Under the pieces are notes generated by a model. That model ran no database searches. It was not told where the DNA came from and saw only the letters and a program-made list of their open reading frames with translations. From contig NW_003314273.1 of NCBI RefSeq assembly GCF_000143415.4, positions 884,222-948,221 on the forward strand: a DNA stretch of 64,000 nucleotides. Direction: 5' to 3'. A program made the position numbers and the translations under genes. This stretch comes from Selaginella moellendorffii. Its lineage: Eukaryota > Streptophyta > Lycopodiopsida > Selaginellales > Selaginellaceae. The stretch's first letter is position 1. The number at the start of each line of letters is the position of its first letter. Shown here in pieces: positions 31,010 through 42,069 of this stretch.

Positions 31010-32947
31010 TTACAAACTTAAGAGAAAATAATCGAGATCGATCAAGCACGATGGTGAACGACACTTACGTGCGAAAATCAATAGAACTCTGTCATGTTTT
31101 GGTTTGCTCTGCCTCGTCTTCCCGAGTTTTTCCATTCCTGCCAGAAGCGACTAAGAACAATCGCTACATTTTTCCGGGAATTTTTACCTCGCCAGGAGAT
31201 TGCATTCGAGCTTTCGGTCTCTTTCTGATCTCTTCAGTGGGGATTTCCTACACGAGAGAGAACTATCAACACAAAACTCTGGAATGTCTTAGAATGAGCT
31301 TTCAGACCTGTGGTACCGCACAATCAGCGTGACGAGGATCCCATGCAACAGCGCACGAACATTCCCATCCATCATCGGCGACAATGTGTAAAGGAGCCCT
31401 GGAAAGGAAAAAAAGATATCTCACGTAAGTTACAGAGCTTTTTGCATGAGAGAATACCTTCGCCATTTGCCGCAAACTATGTCCTTGTTTGCCACTTCTC
31501 CGCTTGGAAGATAATCGCCCTCTTCATAGATGATGTTTTGGCATTGCACCCAGTTTTCTCGTTCGTTTTCAGGCAAGCTCCTAGCTGGTATCCATCCCAT
31601 AGGCCAAATATTCTGGTGATAGAAAGAACATCAGCAAAGAATAAAAAAAAGAGTAGTAGCTTACAGCAGCAACAGTTTGCTCGGCCTGGTCTTTCTCTTT
31701 TAATTTCTCCGCCAGACTGCGAGGAGCCTCAAGACCTGGATAATCTGGTCGACTGCACAAGAAAAACCATACGTTAAAGACCGGAAAAAAAAAAGGAAAC
31801 CGGAGAGAACTTACACATCCTCGTACGAAACTTTGCCACACCATTCCGGAACAACTGCCTGAAACTCATCTCCAACACGAACTTGAGTTCTCTCCATGCG
31901 CTGCAAGTCCCAGCCACGAACTTTAGTCTTGTCGATCTTCCAAGCTGCAGGAAGCTTCTCTTCAAAATGTCCCGCCGGGAATATCTTCAGCTCGGCCGTC
32001 TTCTTCTTGCGTTTCCTCGTGCAAAAGCTGCAGAGCCAGCGATCATCTCGTGGCACGCTTCTGATCCTCGGGTAGCAGCAGGAGAGATGATACGTCTCCT
32101 CGCACGTATCACATACCAGTGTTGAGTTTGCATTCCCGGGCCGTCCACAAACTCTACAGTTCTCGGCGGTAGCACTTCCATCGCCAACGCTCCCCGGATG
32201 GACAGCCACTACGGAGCTCTCTTCCACCAAAACACTGCTCTTGAAAAGTCCCATCTGTTCCAGGAAATTCAGGCACTCCTCGATCATTTCCACCTTATCC
32301 TTGTTCAACCGAGTTTTCGATGACTTGTCCTGCCTCCTCCTCCTCCGGATCTTGGCCTTTTTATCCGGAAGTTCCTCCTCCTCCTCCTCCTCCTCATCCA
32401 CGAAGCAGCGTAACTCTTCCGGGATCTGGTAAATATCAACGTAAGAGTGTCTCAAATCGTATCTCCTGTTCTTCGCTTCCTTGTGGACGTTGTTGTTTTC
32501 CAGAGAAGTTGACGACGCATCCGAAGGGTTCTCTGCACCCTGTTGAGGAGCAGAAGCCTCGGCGGCTGATACCCGAGCTTTTGGTTGCCTCGCCCTCGAA
32601 AAGTGTCGCAAGCTCTTCTGGTCCGCAGCCGCTTCCGCCGGAGTTTCTTTCTCTTTGGACGTCCGGCACTCGTCTCCATCTTGTTCACAGGACTTTTCCT
32701 TCTCGAAGCTTTTGTCTTCGGGACGATCCGTGTCTAGCGGCTGCTGTTCCAACCGAGGCGACGAAGGAAGGGCTCCTTGAGGTGCTGCCTCTCCACCTCT
32801 GTTTGGGTTGGAGGTCTCGGCAAACGACCACCCGTCACAGCGGGCCCTTTTCTCGGGCCTGGAAGCATCCAGTTGAACGATACCTGTTGTTCTAATGTCA
32901 GCACCGGCAGCCAAGGATGATCTCTTTCGAGCCGCTCTCATTCTCAT
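31010..32947 (-). CDS. PHD-finger protein with C-terminal zinc-binding region
   Basis: About five coding exons; ATG at 32,947 (MRMRAARKRSSLAAGADIRT). The N-terminal half is disordered and charged, followed by RYDLRHSYVDIYQIPEEL, a run of acidic residues and a basic RRRRR patch (nuclear signal). The PHD finger has the C4HC3 order CRVCG..CDTC..HLSC..CSFC at about residues 275-330. Downstream exons give VRGWDLQRMERTQVRVGDEF, RPDYPGLEAPRSLAEKL, NIWPMGWIPARSLPENEREN, VCGKWRR-APLHIVADDGWE and CSCAVAWDPRHADCAVPQ, a conserved Cys/Trp-rich module in plant PHD proteins. A role as chromatin reader is inferred from the PHD finger. The stop at 31,010 is uncertain because a GTAAGT occurs in the last exon. 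The 5' leader probably has an intron (32,952-33,292). Confidence 0.8.
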
Positions 32948-33673
32948 TGTGCTTCAATCAGAAAACCACTCTGAGAAAGAAAAAAAACAAAGGGAAGATA
33001 AACAGCTTTTCTCGGACGAAAAAAAGAAAAGAACGAACGAACAAGAAGAAAACCAAGGAACAAAAACTGACAAAGCAAAAGCACTTGCATGCGTCTCGGA
33101 AGAACTCACAAACCTAAAAAGCAAGCGAGAAAAAGAAAGAAGAAAACAAAATCCAGAATTTCTTAAGTTTTGCAGCACTGCAAATCGAAAATCAATGAAC
33201 GCATCCGTCTCAGGCAGGACTTACGATCACTCACACAACCCAAGGCACGCAAGCAAGAATTCCCTGGCATTGAAAATTTGGAAAAAACTTACCAGGATTA
33301 AGTCGGGGCGCCCTGATCTAGCGAGCGATGCTTCCAGCAACCTATCCCTAGTTACTCTACAGGAATACCTGGGCATCAAACTAAAGTTTGCGACGTTGTC
33401 GCTCGATCGACATCGCGTTGCTCCTCGTCCCCATCCTCCTAGGGATTGCGCCGCGACGAAGCCAAGGCGCTGCGCCAAAGTCACGCCAACGTTTGGAAAT
33501 AAGAACTAAAGAAACACACAACTAAGTAGCCCCAGTTTGCCGTACACGGATTTGGACCATTTGGTACGAATGTTATGCCCTAATGCAACCAAAAGGGTTG
33601 CATTACTTTGATCATTGGTTAAAATATAGTACACAACTCCTCATTATATCCAAAAACCTTGAGAACAAGCCTT

Positions 33674-34105
33674 TCAATCATCGTCGACCTTGTAGTCCTT
33701 GTCCAGGAATGTAACAAAGTCCGAAGGGCAGCCTTGCTTCTCGGCCTTCTCCCTCGCGAGCTTCTTTGCGTATTTGCTCACAATCTTACTGTCCACCAAC
33801 ACATGGATTCGCCGCGGATCCAACTCGCACAGCTTGCTGGTGATGCAATTCGGCTCGTCCGGCGGAGTCGCGCCCACCGCATTCGCCCTCTCCAAGAACA
33901 TCTGGAACTCCTCTTGATCCTGGAACCGCAGCTTGAGCATCCTTCCCCTGTCTAGAAACGAGAGCACTACATTCTTGTTGTCAAACACTGGCCACGAGGA
34001 ATCCGTCGCGAAATTCTTAGCCGCCGCGAGCAGCAGGCACCTGGAGTCGAGCGAGGAGCGACCCAGATCTCTGTGCCGCCATAGATTCTTCAGCAGGAGC
34101 GCCAT
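33674..34105 (-). CDS. Probable mitochondrial protein, paralogue A of a head-to-head pair
   Basis: One exon of 143 codons. The N-terminus (MALLLKNLWRHRDLGRSSLD) is basic and can form an amphipathic helix, so mitochondrial import is likely. A conserved block follows, shared with the gene at 34,206: VFDNKNVVLSFLDRGRMLKL, FQDQEEFQMFLERANAVG, PDEPNCITSKLCELDPRRIH, VLVDSKIVSKYAKKLAREKA and EKQGCPSDFVTFLDKDYKVD, ending in DDD. I do not recognise this domain. The two starts are 100 bp apart and divergent, so the pair looks like an inverted duplication with a shared promoter. This paralogue lacks the Pro/Gln-rich linker of its partner. Confidence 0.7.
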   Translation of the reverse strand: MALLLKNLWRHRDLGRSSLDSRCLLLAAAKNFATDSSWPVFDNKNVVLSFLDRGRMLKLRFQDQEEFQMFLERANAVGATPPDEPNCITSKLCELDPRRIHVLVDSKIVSKYAKKLAREKAEKQGCPSDFVTFLDKDYKVDDD

Positions 34106-34181
34106 CGCCGATCACGATGCCCTAATCCAATCCATCACGGCGGTGGATTCGAACCCAAATTCGGCGTAAAATGGTGGGGTT

Positions 34182-34194
34182 CAGGGTTTAGGGT
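34182..34194 (+). promoter_or_regulatory. Telo-box in the divergent promoter of the paralogous pair
   Basis: AGGGTTTAGGG lies 12-24 nt upstream of the ATG at 34,206, in the 100-bp space shared with the minus-strand paralogue. Confidence 0.5.
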
Positions 34195-34205
34195 TCTACC
34201 GAGCT

Positions 34206-34958
34206 ATGGCGATTGGGGGCTTGGCGAGGGCGCTGTTGCGGCGGCGGGCGACGGGATTGGCGGTGGCCAAGCGATTCCAGGCAGGATATTGCAATGCGGC
34301 TGCTCAGGGCAAAGGATTTACGGCCCCTCCTCCTGAAGGCGCTCCATCTCCCCAGGGCCAGGGATTTCCTCCTCCTCAAGGCCAGGGAAATTTTTCTTCT
34401 CAGGGACAGGGTTTCGATCAAGGTGGCCAGGGCTTTGCGCCCCAGGGAGGAGAGGATTACGCCGAAGCGGAGGACTTCACCGATCCAAGCAACACTTCCT
34501 ACGAAGATTACTCTCCCGGAGGACCGATCTACGACGCCGAGTACTCGTCTCCTCCTCCCTATCAATCCCAGCAGGAGCAGCAGCAGCAAGAGTACTACGT
34601 TCCTCCGCCGCCGCCACCGCCGCCACCGCCCAAGCCCAGATTTGACAACAAGAATGTGCCCATCACTCTGGTAAGCTTGGGTCGCGCGATGCAGCTCAAA
34701 TTCCAGAACCAGAAGGAGTTCGAGAGCATGCTTGACAAGGCAAGTGCGTTTGGAGTGATGCTTCCGGACGAGCCGGGGAACATCACCCGCGAGCTCGCGG
34801 AGTTGGATCCCAAGAAGGTGTACGCGGTGGTGGACATGAAGGCGGTGCTCAAGAGCACGAAGAGGCTAGCGGAGGAGGAGGCGGAGCGCAGCGGCTACCC
34901 CAAGGATTTCATGCGGATGAGGAACAAGTATGGTAAGTATGATTCCGACGATGATTGA
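34206..34958 (+). CDS. Probable mitochondrial protein, paralogue B with P/Q-rich linker
   Basis: One exon of 250 codons. The N-terminus MAIGGLARALLRRRATGLAV is a strong presequence-like stretch. Residues about 35-145 are low complexity: repeats of QGQGF with Pro, acidic tracts, QQEQQQQ and a run of ten prolines. The C-terminal ~105 residues match paralogue A: RFDNKNVPITLVSLGRAMQL, KFQNQKEFESMLDKASAFG, PDEPGNITRELAELDPKKVY, AVVDMKAVLKSTKRLAEEEA and ERSGYPKDFMRMRNKYGKYD, ending in DDD. The fixed features are FDNKNV, PDEP.xIT.xL.ELDP, VD.K and an acidic tail. Function unknown. The QGQGF repeats could favour condensation or protein interaction; this is speculation. Confidence 0.75.
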   Translation: MAIGGLARALLRRRATGLAVAKRFQAGYCNAAAQGKGFTAPPPEGAPSPQGQGFPPPQGQGNFSSQGQGFDQGGQGFAPQGGEDYAEAEDFTDPSNTSYEDYSPGGPIYDAEYSSPPPYQSQQEQQQQEYYVPPPPPPPPPPKPRFDNKNVPITLVSLGRAMQLKFQNQKEFESMLDKASAFGVMLPDEPGNITRELAELDPKKVYAVVDMKAVLKSTKRLAEEEAERSGYPKDFMRMRNKYGKYDSDDD

Positions 34959-35036
34959 CGATCGAGCGCACTTTGCTCTTGGCTAAATAGAAAGAAGTTC
35001 TTTGTTTACTCAAGAACCCTAATCTTGCTTTCTTCG

Positions 35037-36068
35037 ATGGCCATGACGATGGCGATGACGATGGCGGCCTTTCTCGTCGTTTCTCTGGTACGCAGCGGGA
35101 AGATCGGATGATGTCTTGAGAATGTAGCTTGTGATCAGGTGTGGCGCTCCGGCCGCGCGCAAGATTACGAGAGTGAAGCGCTCTTTCTTCGCATCTTTTG
35201 CTTGTAACGCTGAAATATTTCGTGTTGCCCGTAGAGTTGGAGTTCCCGCAGGCAGTGTACACGGTCTCGATCGCGATCGCGGATGACGAGTGCAAGGCAT
35301 CGTGCCGTGTGTTTCTTCGCTACAATGCCAGCGATTTCGAAAACGTTGTCCGGGAATTCCAACCTAGCGCGACGCTCGTCTTCGCAGGCCTCAAGCTGGG
35401 TCCCTACTGCCTCGATGTCAATTGCTCTTCTCCTGATAGTCCTCTCGGAGGTAAAGTTTTCTTCTTTTCCATGCATTCCAAATGCCTGGCATCCTATTCA
35501 TTGAAGGTGGCGCTTTCTTAGTTTCTAGCAAGCATTTTCTCCTTGTTGATAGCATCGATGATTAACTGTAGCTTCGGCAGTCTCTCTGCCATTTTCGCTG
35601 TCTGCATCGCTGGTAGTTTCATTCTACAAAGATGGTAGAATTGCAATCTCTTGAATCATGATCTCCTAACTTCGTGCTTCAATGCCTGCATCATCCAGCG
35701 GTGCATTCTTGATATTGCTATCTTGTTTCAAATTCTCATCGAGAACTTTTGCAGTGTGCCAGGCCGAGCCACACGTTATCGAGTTCCAGGCAATGGATGA
35801 GGCTCCAAGTGGAGTCATATCAGTGGGCAGCCTGGGCCTGGCACTGACAAATTCTTCCAACGCCTTCGAGCCGCCGCAGAACACGCAGCAGCAGCAGCAG
35901 CCTTCGGCGACAGTGTCCAAATGGCAGACTTTAGCGATTGCTGGTATTTTGGCTCTACAGTGGATCGGGCTGCGAGTCATAACTGCTTTTACCAACAAAT
36001 CTTCCAGCGGAACACATGTCTGTCCATCAAGACCAGCTGTCACTTGTTCCTCATGGTGGCAAAGGTAG
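35037..36068 (+). CDS. Secretory-pathway protein with C-terminal membrane anchor, unknown family
   Basis: Three exons. Exon 1 is a signal peptide beginning with a Met/Thr repeat (MAMTMAMTMAAFLVVSL). Exon 2 (about 35,238-35,450): LEFPQAVYTVSIAIADDECK, ASCRVFLRYNASDFENVV, QPSATLVFAGLKLGPYCLDV, NCSSPDSPLG. It has paired cysteines and N-glycosylation sites (NAS, NCS). Exon 3: VCQAEPHVIEFQAMDEAP, SVGSLGLALTNSS, a QQQQQ tract and a single membrane helix (LAIAGILALQWIGLRVITAF) with a short tail. This predicts a type I membrane protein with a lumenal beta-rich domain of about 150 residues. I do not recognise it. The exon 1-2 join was chosen to keep phase (acceptor CCGTAGAG). Confidence 0.55.
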
Positions 36069-36173
36069 GAGAGGATAGGAACGAAAGAGCAGGGATGATA
36101 ATATTTGGGTGGGGGCCGGTTCTTCGAAACGAGCTCCAGGGGTAGACGGTGGGAATTACTTGTTTTCAAAGCC

Positions 36174-37604
36174 ATGCAACCAATCGATCTCTTTGAGAAG
36201 CTCAAGGTTCACGCGGCTCTTGTGGTCTTGCAGCTTGGGTTTGCCGGGTTTGAGATACTGACCCGGAATCTTCTCATCGATGGCTTCAGTCCTTTTGTTT
36301 TCCCAGTATACAGGAACGCGATTGCTTTCCTGGTGCTGGCACCGCTTGCTTACTGGTTGGAGAGGTATATAGCTCACAGATTGGTGGTGCAAGCGTCAAA
36401 GAAGTTGCATTTCCTGCAGAAACGAGCGACCAAAGCTAGAGTGGGCACAACTTCCGATGTTTCTGTGTCTCGGGACGATCGGGTACACAGTGCTTCTTTG
36501 CTTTCTAGTGATATTCAAGCTTGTGTATTGATTGATGCAGGATCCTTGGCAACCAGATCAGCTATATATTGGGCCTGAGATACACATCGGCTTCCTTCAC
36601 TTCAGCGTACAGGAACTCGATGCCTGTCTTCACTTTCCTAATATCTTACTTTATCGGGTATGCACGACACTATGATGTTGCTTATAATTCTTCCTTTTTG
36701 CAGAATAGAGCGAGTAAAGCTTAGAACTCGAGAAGGACAAGCTAAGATTCTTGGGACTACTTTCGGAGTTACTGGTGCACTGATAATGTCCCTCTACAGA
36801 GGAGCAGAGATCATACGGCCGCCTTCTCCAGGCAATCGCTTGCTCCATGGGTTTCACTTCAGCTCATGGAATCTAGGCGTTGTGATCCTGACGGCAGCGT
36901 TCCTGTCTTTTGCCATCTTCCTGATCTTACAGGTATTTAATTGTAGATCTTTGGTGATCTTAAAGCCGACGGTTCATGTCCACAACAGGCGCAACTCATG
37001 AAGACATTTCCTGCTCCGCTATCCATCGCTTCTATATCGATTGGCATCGGTTGCATTGAGCTCGCCATCCTGGCTCTTATGATCGATCGCAACTTCTCGA
37101 GGTGGAAGCTAAATTCAACGTCGGCCACCATTACAGTTGTATATGCTGTAAGTCGTTTGGATTTCCTCTTCTCTCCGCGGTTTGAGCTCTCTTTGTTTGT
37201 TTTCTTTGAAGGGTGTAGTCGCCTCGGGGCTGGTCTCTGCGATACAGTCGTGGGGAGTGAAACGATGCGGCCCAGTGACAGTAGCGGCGTATCAGCCCCT
37301 CGAGACAGTGGCTGTTGCAGTGCTGAGTTTTCTCTTCTTGAGAGAAGGATTTCGACTAGGAAGGTAAGACGCTGTTGGATACATGCAATCCAAGCCTGAT
37401 AATTACATTTTGTTCGTTTTCGCAGCATGGTGGGAGCCGCAATCGTCGTCTCGGGCTTGTATTTATTGATATGGGGACAGTCCAAGGAAAAGAAAGATAA
37501 CTCTTTGCAAAAGCCTCTGTTGCGCAAGGTAAGGAATTCACCAAAGCTTGTCAATTGGGAAGCACTGTTTTGCACAACAGGACAGTGCTGCCGAGGCCGC
37601 GTAG
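36174..37604 (+). CDS. WAT1-related / EamA drug-metabolite transporter
   Basis: About seven exons. Ten membrane helices in two EamA halves can be followed: HAALVVLQLGFAGFEILTRN, FPVYRNAIAFLVLAPLAYWL, then after an intron RNERPKLEWAQLPMFLCL, GTIGILGNQISYILGLRYTS, ASFTSAYRNSMPVFTFLISY, AKILGTTFGVTGALIMSLYR, LGVVILTAAFLSFAIFLILQ, SISIGIGCIELAILALMI, GVVASGLVSAIQSWGVKRCG and MVGAAIVVSGLYLLIWGQSK. The tail ends RKDSAAEAA. Plant WAT1/UMAMIT proteins export amino acids or auxin across the plasma membrane or tonoplast; the substrate here cannot be told. The start at 36,174 puts the first helix near residue 15, as usual. Confidence 0.87.
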
Positions 37605-37933
37605 CCAAATCGAGGTGGCTGTCAACGAATAATTTATTTTTCGATGGAATCTTTGCAAGCCTGCTGTCATTCCATTGTTTGAATATTTTATCACCCTTGA
37701 TTGAATCATGATGTCCCTTTCCTTTTATTTTAGAAAGCCGTCGTATGCTGGCTTAGAAAAATATGCAGCCTCCAAACTAATGAACAAAACGTATCTCAAC
37801 AGAGGACGAGCTTGATAATTTATGAGCGAATTGCCCTACTGCAGGAAAAGAAGAGAACAAAGAAATAACGAACAAAAGGCTTAGAAAGTGAAAAATGTAA
37901 AGGAGATATCTCACAAACGATGCTTCGAGCTTT

Positions 37934-39234
37934 CTACGCCTTCTTTGGCCGAGCTGGTTCGTTCAGTGTCCCGCACATCCAGTCCATCCACACCGTATAG
38001 TGGCCGTAGTTGTGCTTGTAAGTCGTGTGATGGATGGTGTGGTATGCGGCTCCCATTATCGGCCACACTTTCCCATCGATGCAATCGTGGATGTTGGTCG
38101 TCCAGATGCCTTCGAGGAACAAGAAAAACTCGTGAGTGAAGAAATGCATCGGTATCACGAACAGCGCCAGGACGTGCGGTAGCGCTTGCAAAATCCCGTC
38201 GATCGGGTGGAACGCCAGCCCTGTTTGGAGTAGTAATCACAGACTCATCAGACAGCTATACTCGAGAGATTGCTAGCTAGCTTTGCATCTATACTCGAGA
38301 TATTGCTTTGCATCTAGATACTCAAGAGATTGCTAGCTAACTTTGCAAAGAAGAAAGTTTTTCTTACCCGCGAATGGCGACAGTGTGTCCTGCTTGTTGT
38401 AAATGTGATGCGTCGCGTGGAGTAGCTTGTAGAGAGGCTTGATGTCGTGAAGACCACGGTGCATCCAGTAGATGCCAAACTCCACCATCACCAAGTACGT
38501 GAGCGACAGGACAATGTAGGTGGGGAAGCCGACGTCGCTAATTCGAGGGAAGCATTTGGTCCAGCCTCTCTCCACCATGTACTCGGACACCGTCGGGAGC
38601 AGCGTGTAGAGTGGCATCGCCTTCATCGAGACTTTGATCTGGAGCCATATTGGCTCCTGCTTTGGAATTCCTCCTGCAAGAACAATGCTCAATGTTAGAA
38701 AGAAAAAAAATCCCAATCTAGAATGATAGAGAGAGGGTTCTAAGACTCGATTTCTATGAATCACGGACTAGCAAGCCCAAAATCCTGCCTCTAGCTCAAG
38801 GAAGCTTAAGAGTCTTGGAAATTTCCAGGAATTCTTGGATCTAGGACGCATGAATTTCAAGAAAGATCCTAGGATGAGAAGCCTAGATCAGGGCCTTACC
38901 AGGAACAAATCATACCGTTTGGGAAATAGATCCGGGGCTTCCACCAGTAAATGTAGAGGCACCAGAGGCCGCCCGAGAGGAAGTAGACGATGAGCCCCGC
39001 GATGTAGTTGCGAAGCCATGTCCGGAGAGCATGCGGCATGGAATCGAAGTGGAGAGCCAGCGGTCGCAGCACCAGATGATTGTACCAGGCCGTCTCCTCC
39101 AAGAACAATCGCAGCCGGGCTTGGTCGATGCTCCCGCCGCCGCCGCCGCCGCCGCTCCATGTGTGATTGCTTGCGGAAGCTGCGAAGACGAAGGAGGACA
39201 GGATCGCGAGGGAGAGAAGGGGCAGCGCCATCAT
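37934..39234 (-). CDS. Delta7-sterol C-5(6) desaturase
   Basis: Three exons. Enzyme of plant sterol synthesis that places the C5-C6 double bond in episterol-type sterols in the ER, with a di-iron centre. All histidine boxes are visible: HRGLHD, HATHH and [15 protein letters not shown]. Other conserved stretches are [80 protein letters not shown] and [19 protein letters not shown]. These match Arabidopsis STE1/DWF7 closely. The N-terminus is unusual: [20 protein letters not shown] followed by NHTWS and a run of glycines looks like a cleavable signal peptide with a glycan site, ahead of the normal [10 protein letters not shown] start of the family. Confidence 0.92.
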
Positions 39235-39393
39235 CGCGATCGCGGTGGCGGCCAGAGAAGAAAAGATCGTGTATTTACAGACCTAAGAGGGAGAGCGTGA
39301 GGGAGAGAGAACAAAACAGAGAGATCTCTGCCTTAATGCCCATTGGGGCATTTAACCTATGGGCTTCTGGCATTTGGGCAGTTGTCCTATTTC

Positions 39394-39402
39394 TAGGGTT
39401 TT
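39394..39402 (+). promoter_or_regulatory. Telo-box upstream of ARP9
   Basis: TAGGGTTTT lies about 25 nt upstream of the ATG at 39,427. Confidence 0.45.
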
Positions 39403-39426
39403 ACAAGGGCTTCAAATTTCTTGGCC

Positions 39427-42069
39427 ATGGCCGAGGGCGGAGGAGGAGGCGCCAAGGCGATGGATTACTACAAATCACTCCAGCCGACCCAGCTCATCGC
39501 GGAGCGAGGCCTGGAGCTCGTCGTGATCAATCCAGGTGTGGAAAAATTTCCAGATTCATTTGCAGCATTGACCGGAATCTGGATTCTGCGCTGTAGGATC
39601 GTCCAATCTTCGCGTCGGGCTGGGATCGTGGCAAGATCCGGTCGTAGTGCCGCATTGTGTTGCCTGGCATTCTGCGGGAAACGGAAAATGTGAGGATTCT
39701 GGGACTAGAAATGGGGCTATAGGTGAACAAATGGTATGCAGCCGCACTATTTTACCTTCGCATTTTCTTGGTTTCATGCTAATTGCTGATAACAGGCCAC
39801 TCTACCAGTTTTACGAAGAGATCGAGAAGAGATGTGCCTTAAGGTGACTCGTTTGAAGCCGTTCGACTTCTAAACAAAATGGAATCCTCTCTCCAGGTTG
39901 AAGCCTTGTTAGGAGTTCCTGGCAATGACACAAATGGCATGGATGTCTCGAAGGTAGTTTACTCTTTTTCATGGTTTGACAACTAAGATTTGTGCTTTAC
40001 TTTAGGAAGAGGTTGTTCGAGGAGGCTATGTAAAATGTGAGCAAGAAAAGAAGTTGGAGCTGCCATGGACACAAGTAATGGAACGAGGTATGCAAAGGGG
40101 TAGTATTCACGAGAAATTTGACGTCTCTGTTTGAAGTGTGCTTCATCTGTCTCTGTAGCTAACGATGAATGCGCCCCTGTTTATCGCCGCTGTATATGTG
40201 GAGAGGAGGCCTTAAGGATCCCAGCTTCTCAGCCTTATGTGCTGAGAAGGCCAATGTGCAGGGGTCGCTTGAATGTTTCGCCACAGTATCCCATGCAACA
40301 GGTAAATTTACAACTACGATCTCTGTGCTTTACTTAAAATATTTATAGGTTTGCGACGATATGTATGCTATTTGGAACTGGGTACTGGCAGAAAAGATGT
40401 TAATTAGCAAGGCGGGACGACGGAACTTATCTGCGGTTCTCGTTGTTCCTGATACTTTTGACAATAGAGGTTTGTCTAATCAGAAGGAGCGCCAAATGCT
40501 TACTAACTTACTTGCAGAAGTTAAGGAGGTAGTCTCGGTTCTACTGAGGGATTTAGAGTTCCACTCTGTAGTTGTACATCAGGTACCTCTTCTTCAGCTT
40601 CCTTACGCTTTAGTTTGATGTCGTTTAAGTGTAGGAATGCGTTTCAGCTACATTTGGAAATGGCGTTTCATCGGCATGCGTAGTTCAAATGGGGGCTCAA
40701 GTTACTTCTATAATCTGCGTTGAGGCAAGGCTGCGTAAATGTTTCGTCGCTGTTTTAACTTCAATTGTTTTCTACCGTTAGGACGGCGTGTCTATATCAG
40801 TCTCTCAGAAAATTCTTCCATATGGTGGAGAGGTACATCATGTGAGTTCACGTGCTTTTCTAACTTCATGTGAACTGTAGGACATATCAAGATGTCTTTT
40901 ATGGGTCCAACAACGGTACGGGAACTGGCCCCTCCTAAAAACCGATCCATTGACAAATTCTTTGGACATGACAATGCTTGATCGTCTAAAGCAAGCTCAC
41001 TGTGCTTTAAGTGTAAGTCTTTCCCGACTGTCTCGCATTGACTGTATGCGCAGGTTGGAGGTGATCTCACTGCAACGGCAGATGTGTTTTCTTGCACCCC
41101 TGGCGAGTCCGATCTTTACAAAGTCACTTTAGTCGCACTCAATGTAAGAATTTGCTTCAAGTTTTTCGTCTCTGATGGTTTACGAACAGGTGCCACCTGC
41201 TGGCCTGTTTTATCCGTCACTCCTTACACCCGAGGAACGTATGTTTCCACCGAGGTCTTGGTAAGCTTTAAGGGAGACCATCAACCAAAGCTAGAGAAAT
41301 AATGTAGGTACTATTCTGATCACGAAGACATGCTAGTGGACCCGGTGGAGGCAGGAATGACGGCCTTCAGCAATGAACAATTTACGAACGGTCATAGCTC
41401 TGCACTTTCTCCTTCTGGCAATTCTCTTCTAGGACTACATGAAGCCATTGTCAGCAGTGTCCTATCAATGGGTAACTATAGTCATAGTCTTCAGTCGCAT
41501 TAAGCATTGCCAGTATTTTACAGGTCGCTTGGATTTAAAGATGAAGTTTTTCTCAAGTATCCTCCTGGTAAGCCTTCCGTTTTTTTTCTAATCGAGCATG
41601 AGTCAGTTGCCTTACAGGTTGGAGGAGTAGCCTCTACACCAGGCATTGCCGAATTTATTGAAGATAAGTGCGTATTTCGATTCGTTTTATCAATCCCTTA
41701 TGTTTGTACCACGCAGAATTGTCCACACAGTTTCTCACCAGGAAGGGATTGATAAAGTTGAGGTAACCAGAGTCGAAACCAATTCAGGTCCTCACACTAT
41801 AAAAAATTTTCGTGTAGGTGCTATCAAATCGAGCTGATCCTTCCATACTTTCTTGGAAAGGAGGAGTGGTAAAAGAATTTGGCAAATGTTTGTCTGAGCC
41901 TCAATGGTTTGTGCTATAGGTGCTGGGAGTTTTGGACTTCTCTCGGGAGTCTTGGATTCAGCGCAGTGACTGGATTGACGGCGGGCTACGCGTGGGTTCC
42001 TCGAAGAAATACAAAGATTCTCTGTCGCTTCATGCCCAGGCTTTTTGGTACAACGCTGTTCTCGAGTGA
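39427..42069 (+). CDS. ARP9: Actin-related protein 9
   Basis: About fifteen small exons. After a Gly-rich start (MAEGGGGGAKAMDYYKSL) comes QPTQLIAERGLELVVINPG, the actin-fold first strand, then NLRVGLGSWQDPVVVPHCV. Later exons give DDMYAIWNWVLAEKMLIS, LSAVLVVPDTFDNR, ECVSATFGNGVSSACVVQMG, GAQVTSIICVEDGVSIS, DISRCLLWVQQRYGNWPLL, VLSNRADPSILSWKGGVV, LGVLDFSRESWIQRSDWID, GGLRVGSSKKYKDSLSLHAQ and AFWYNAVLE before a stop. The order and the large inserts match plant ARP9/Arp8-type proteins, nuclear actin-related subunits of INO80-type chromatin remodellers (complex membership inferred). A GTGAGT donor overlaps the stop codon: splicing at 42,066-42,132 would add about 43 residues ending at 42,262. 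Pieces of the last exon recur at 50.2 and 50.6 kb. Confidence 0.87.
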
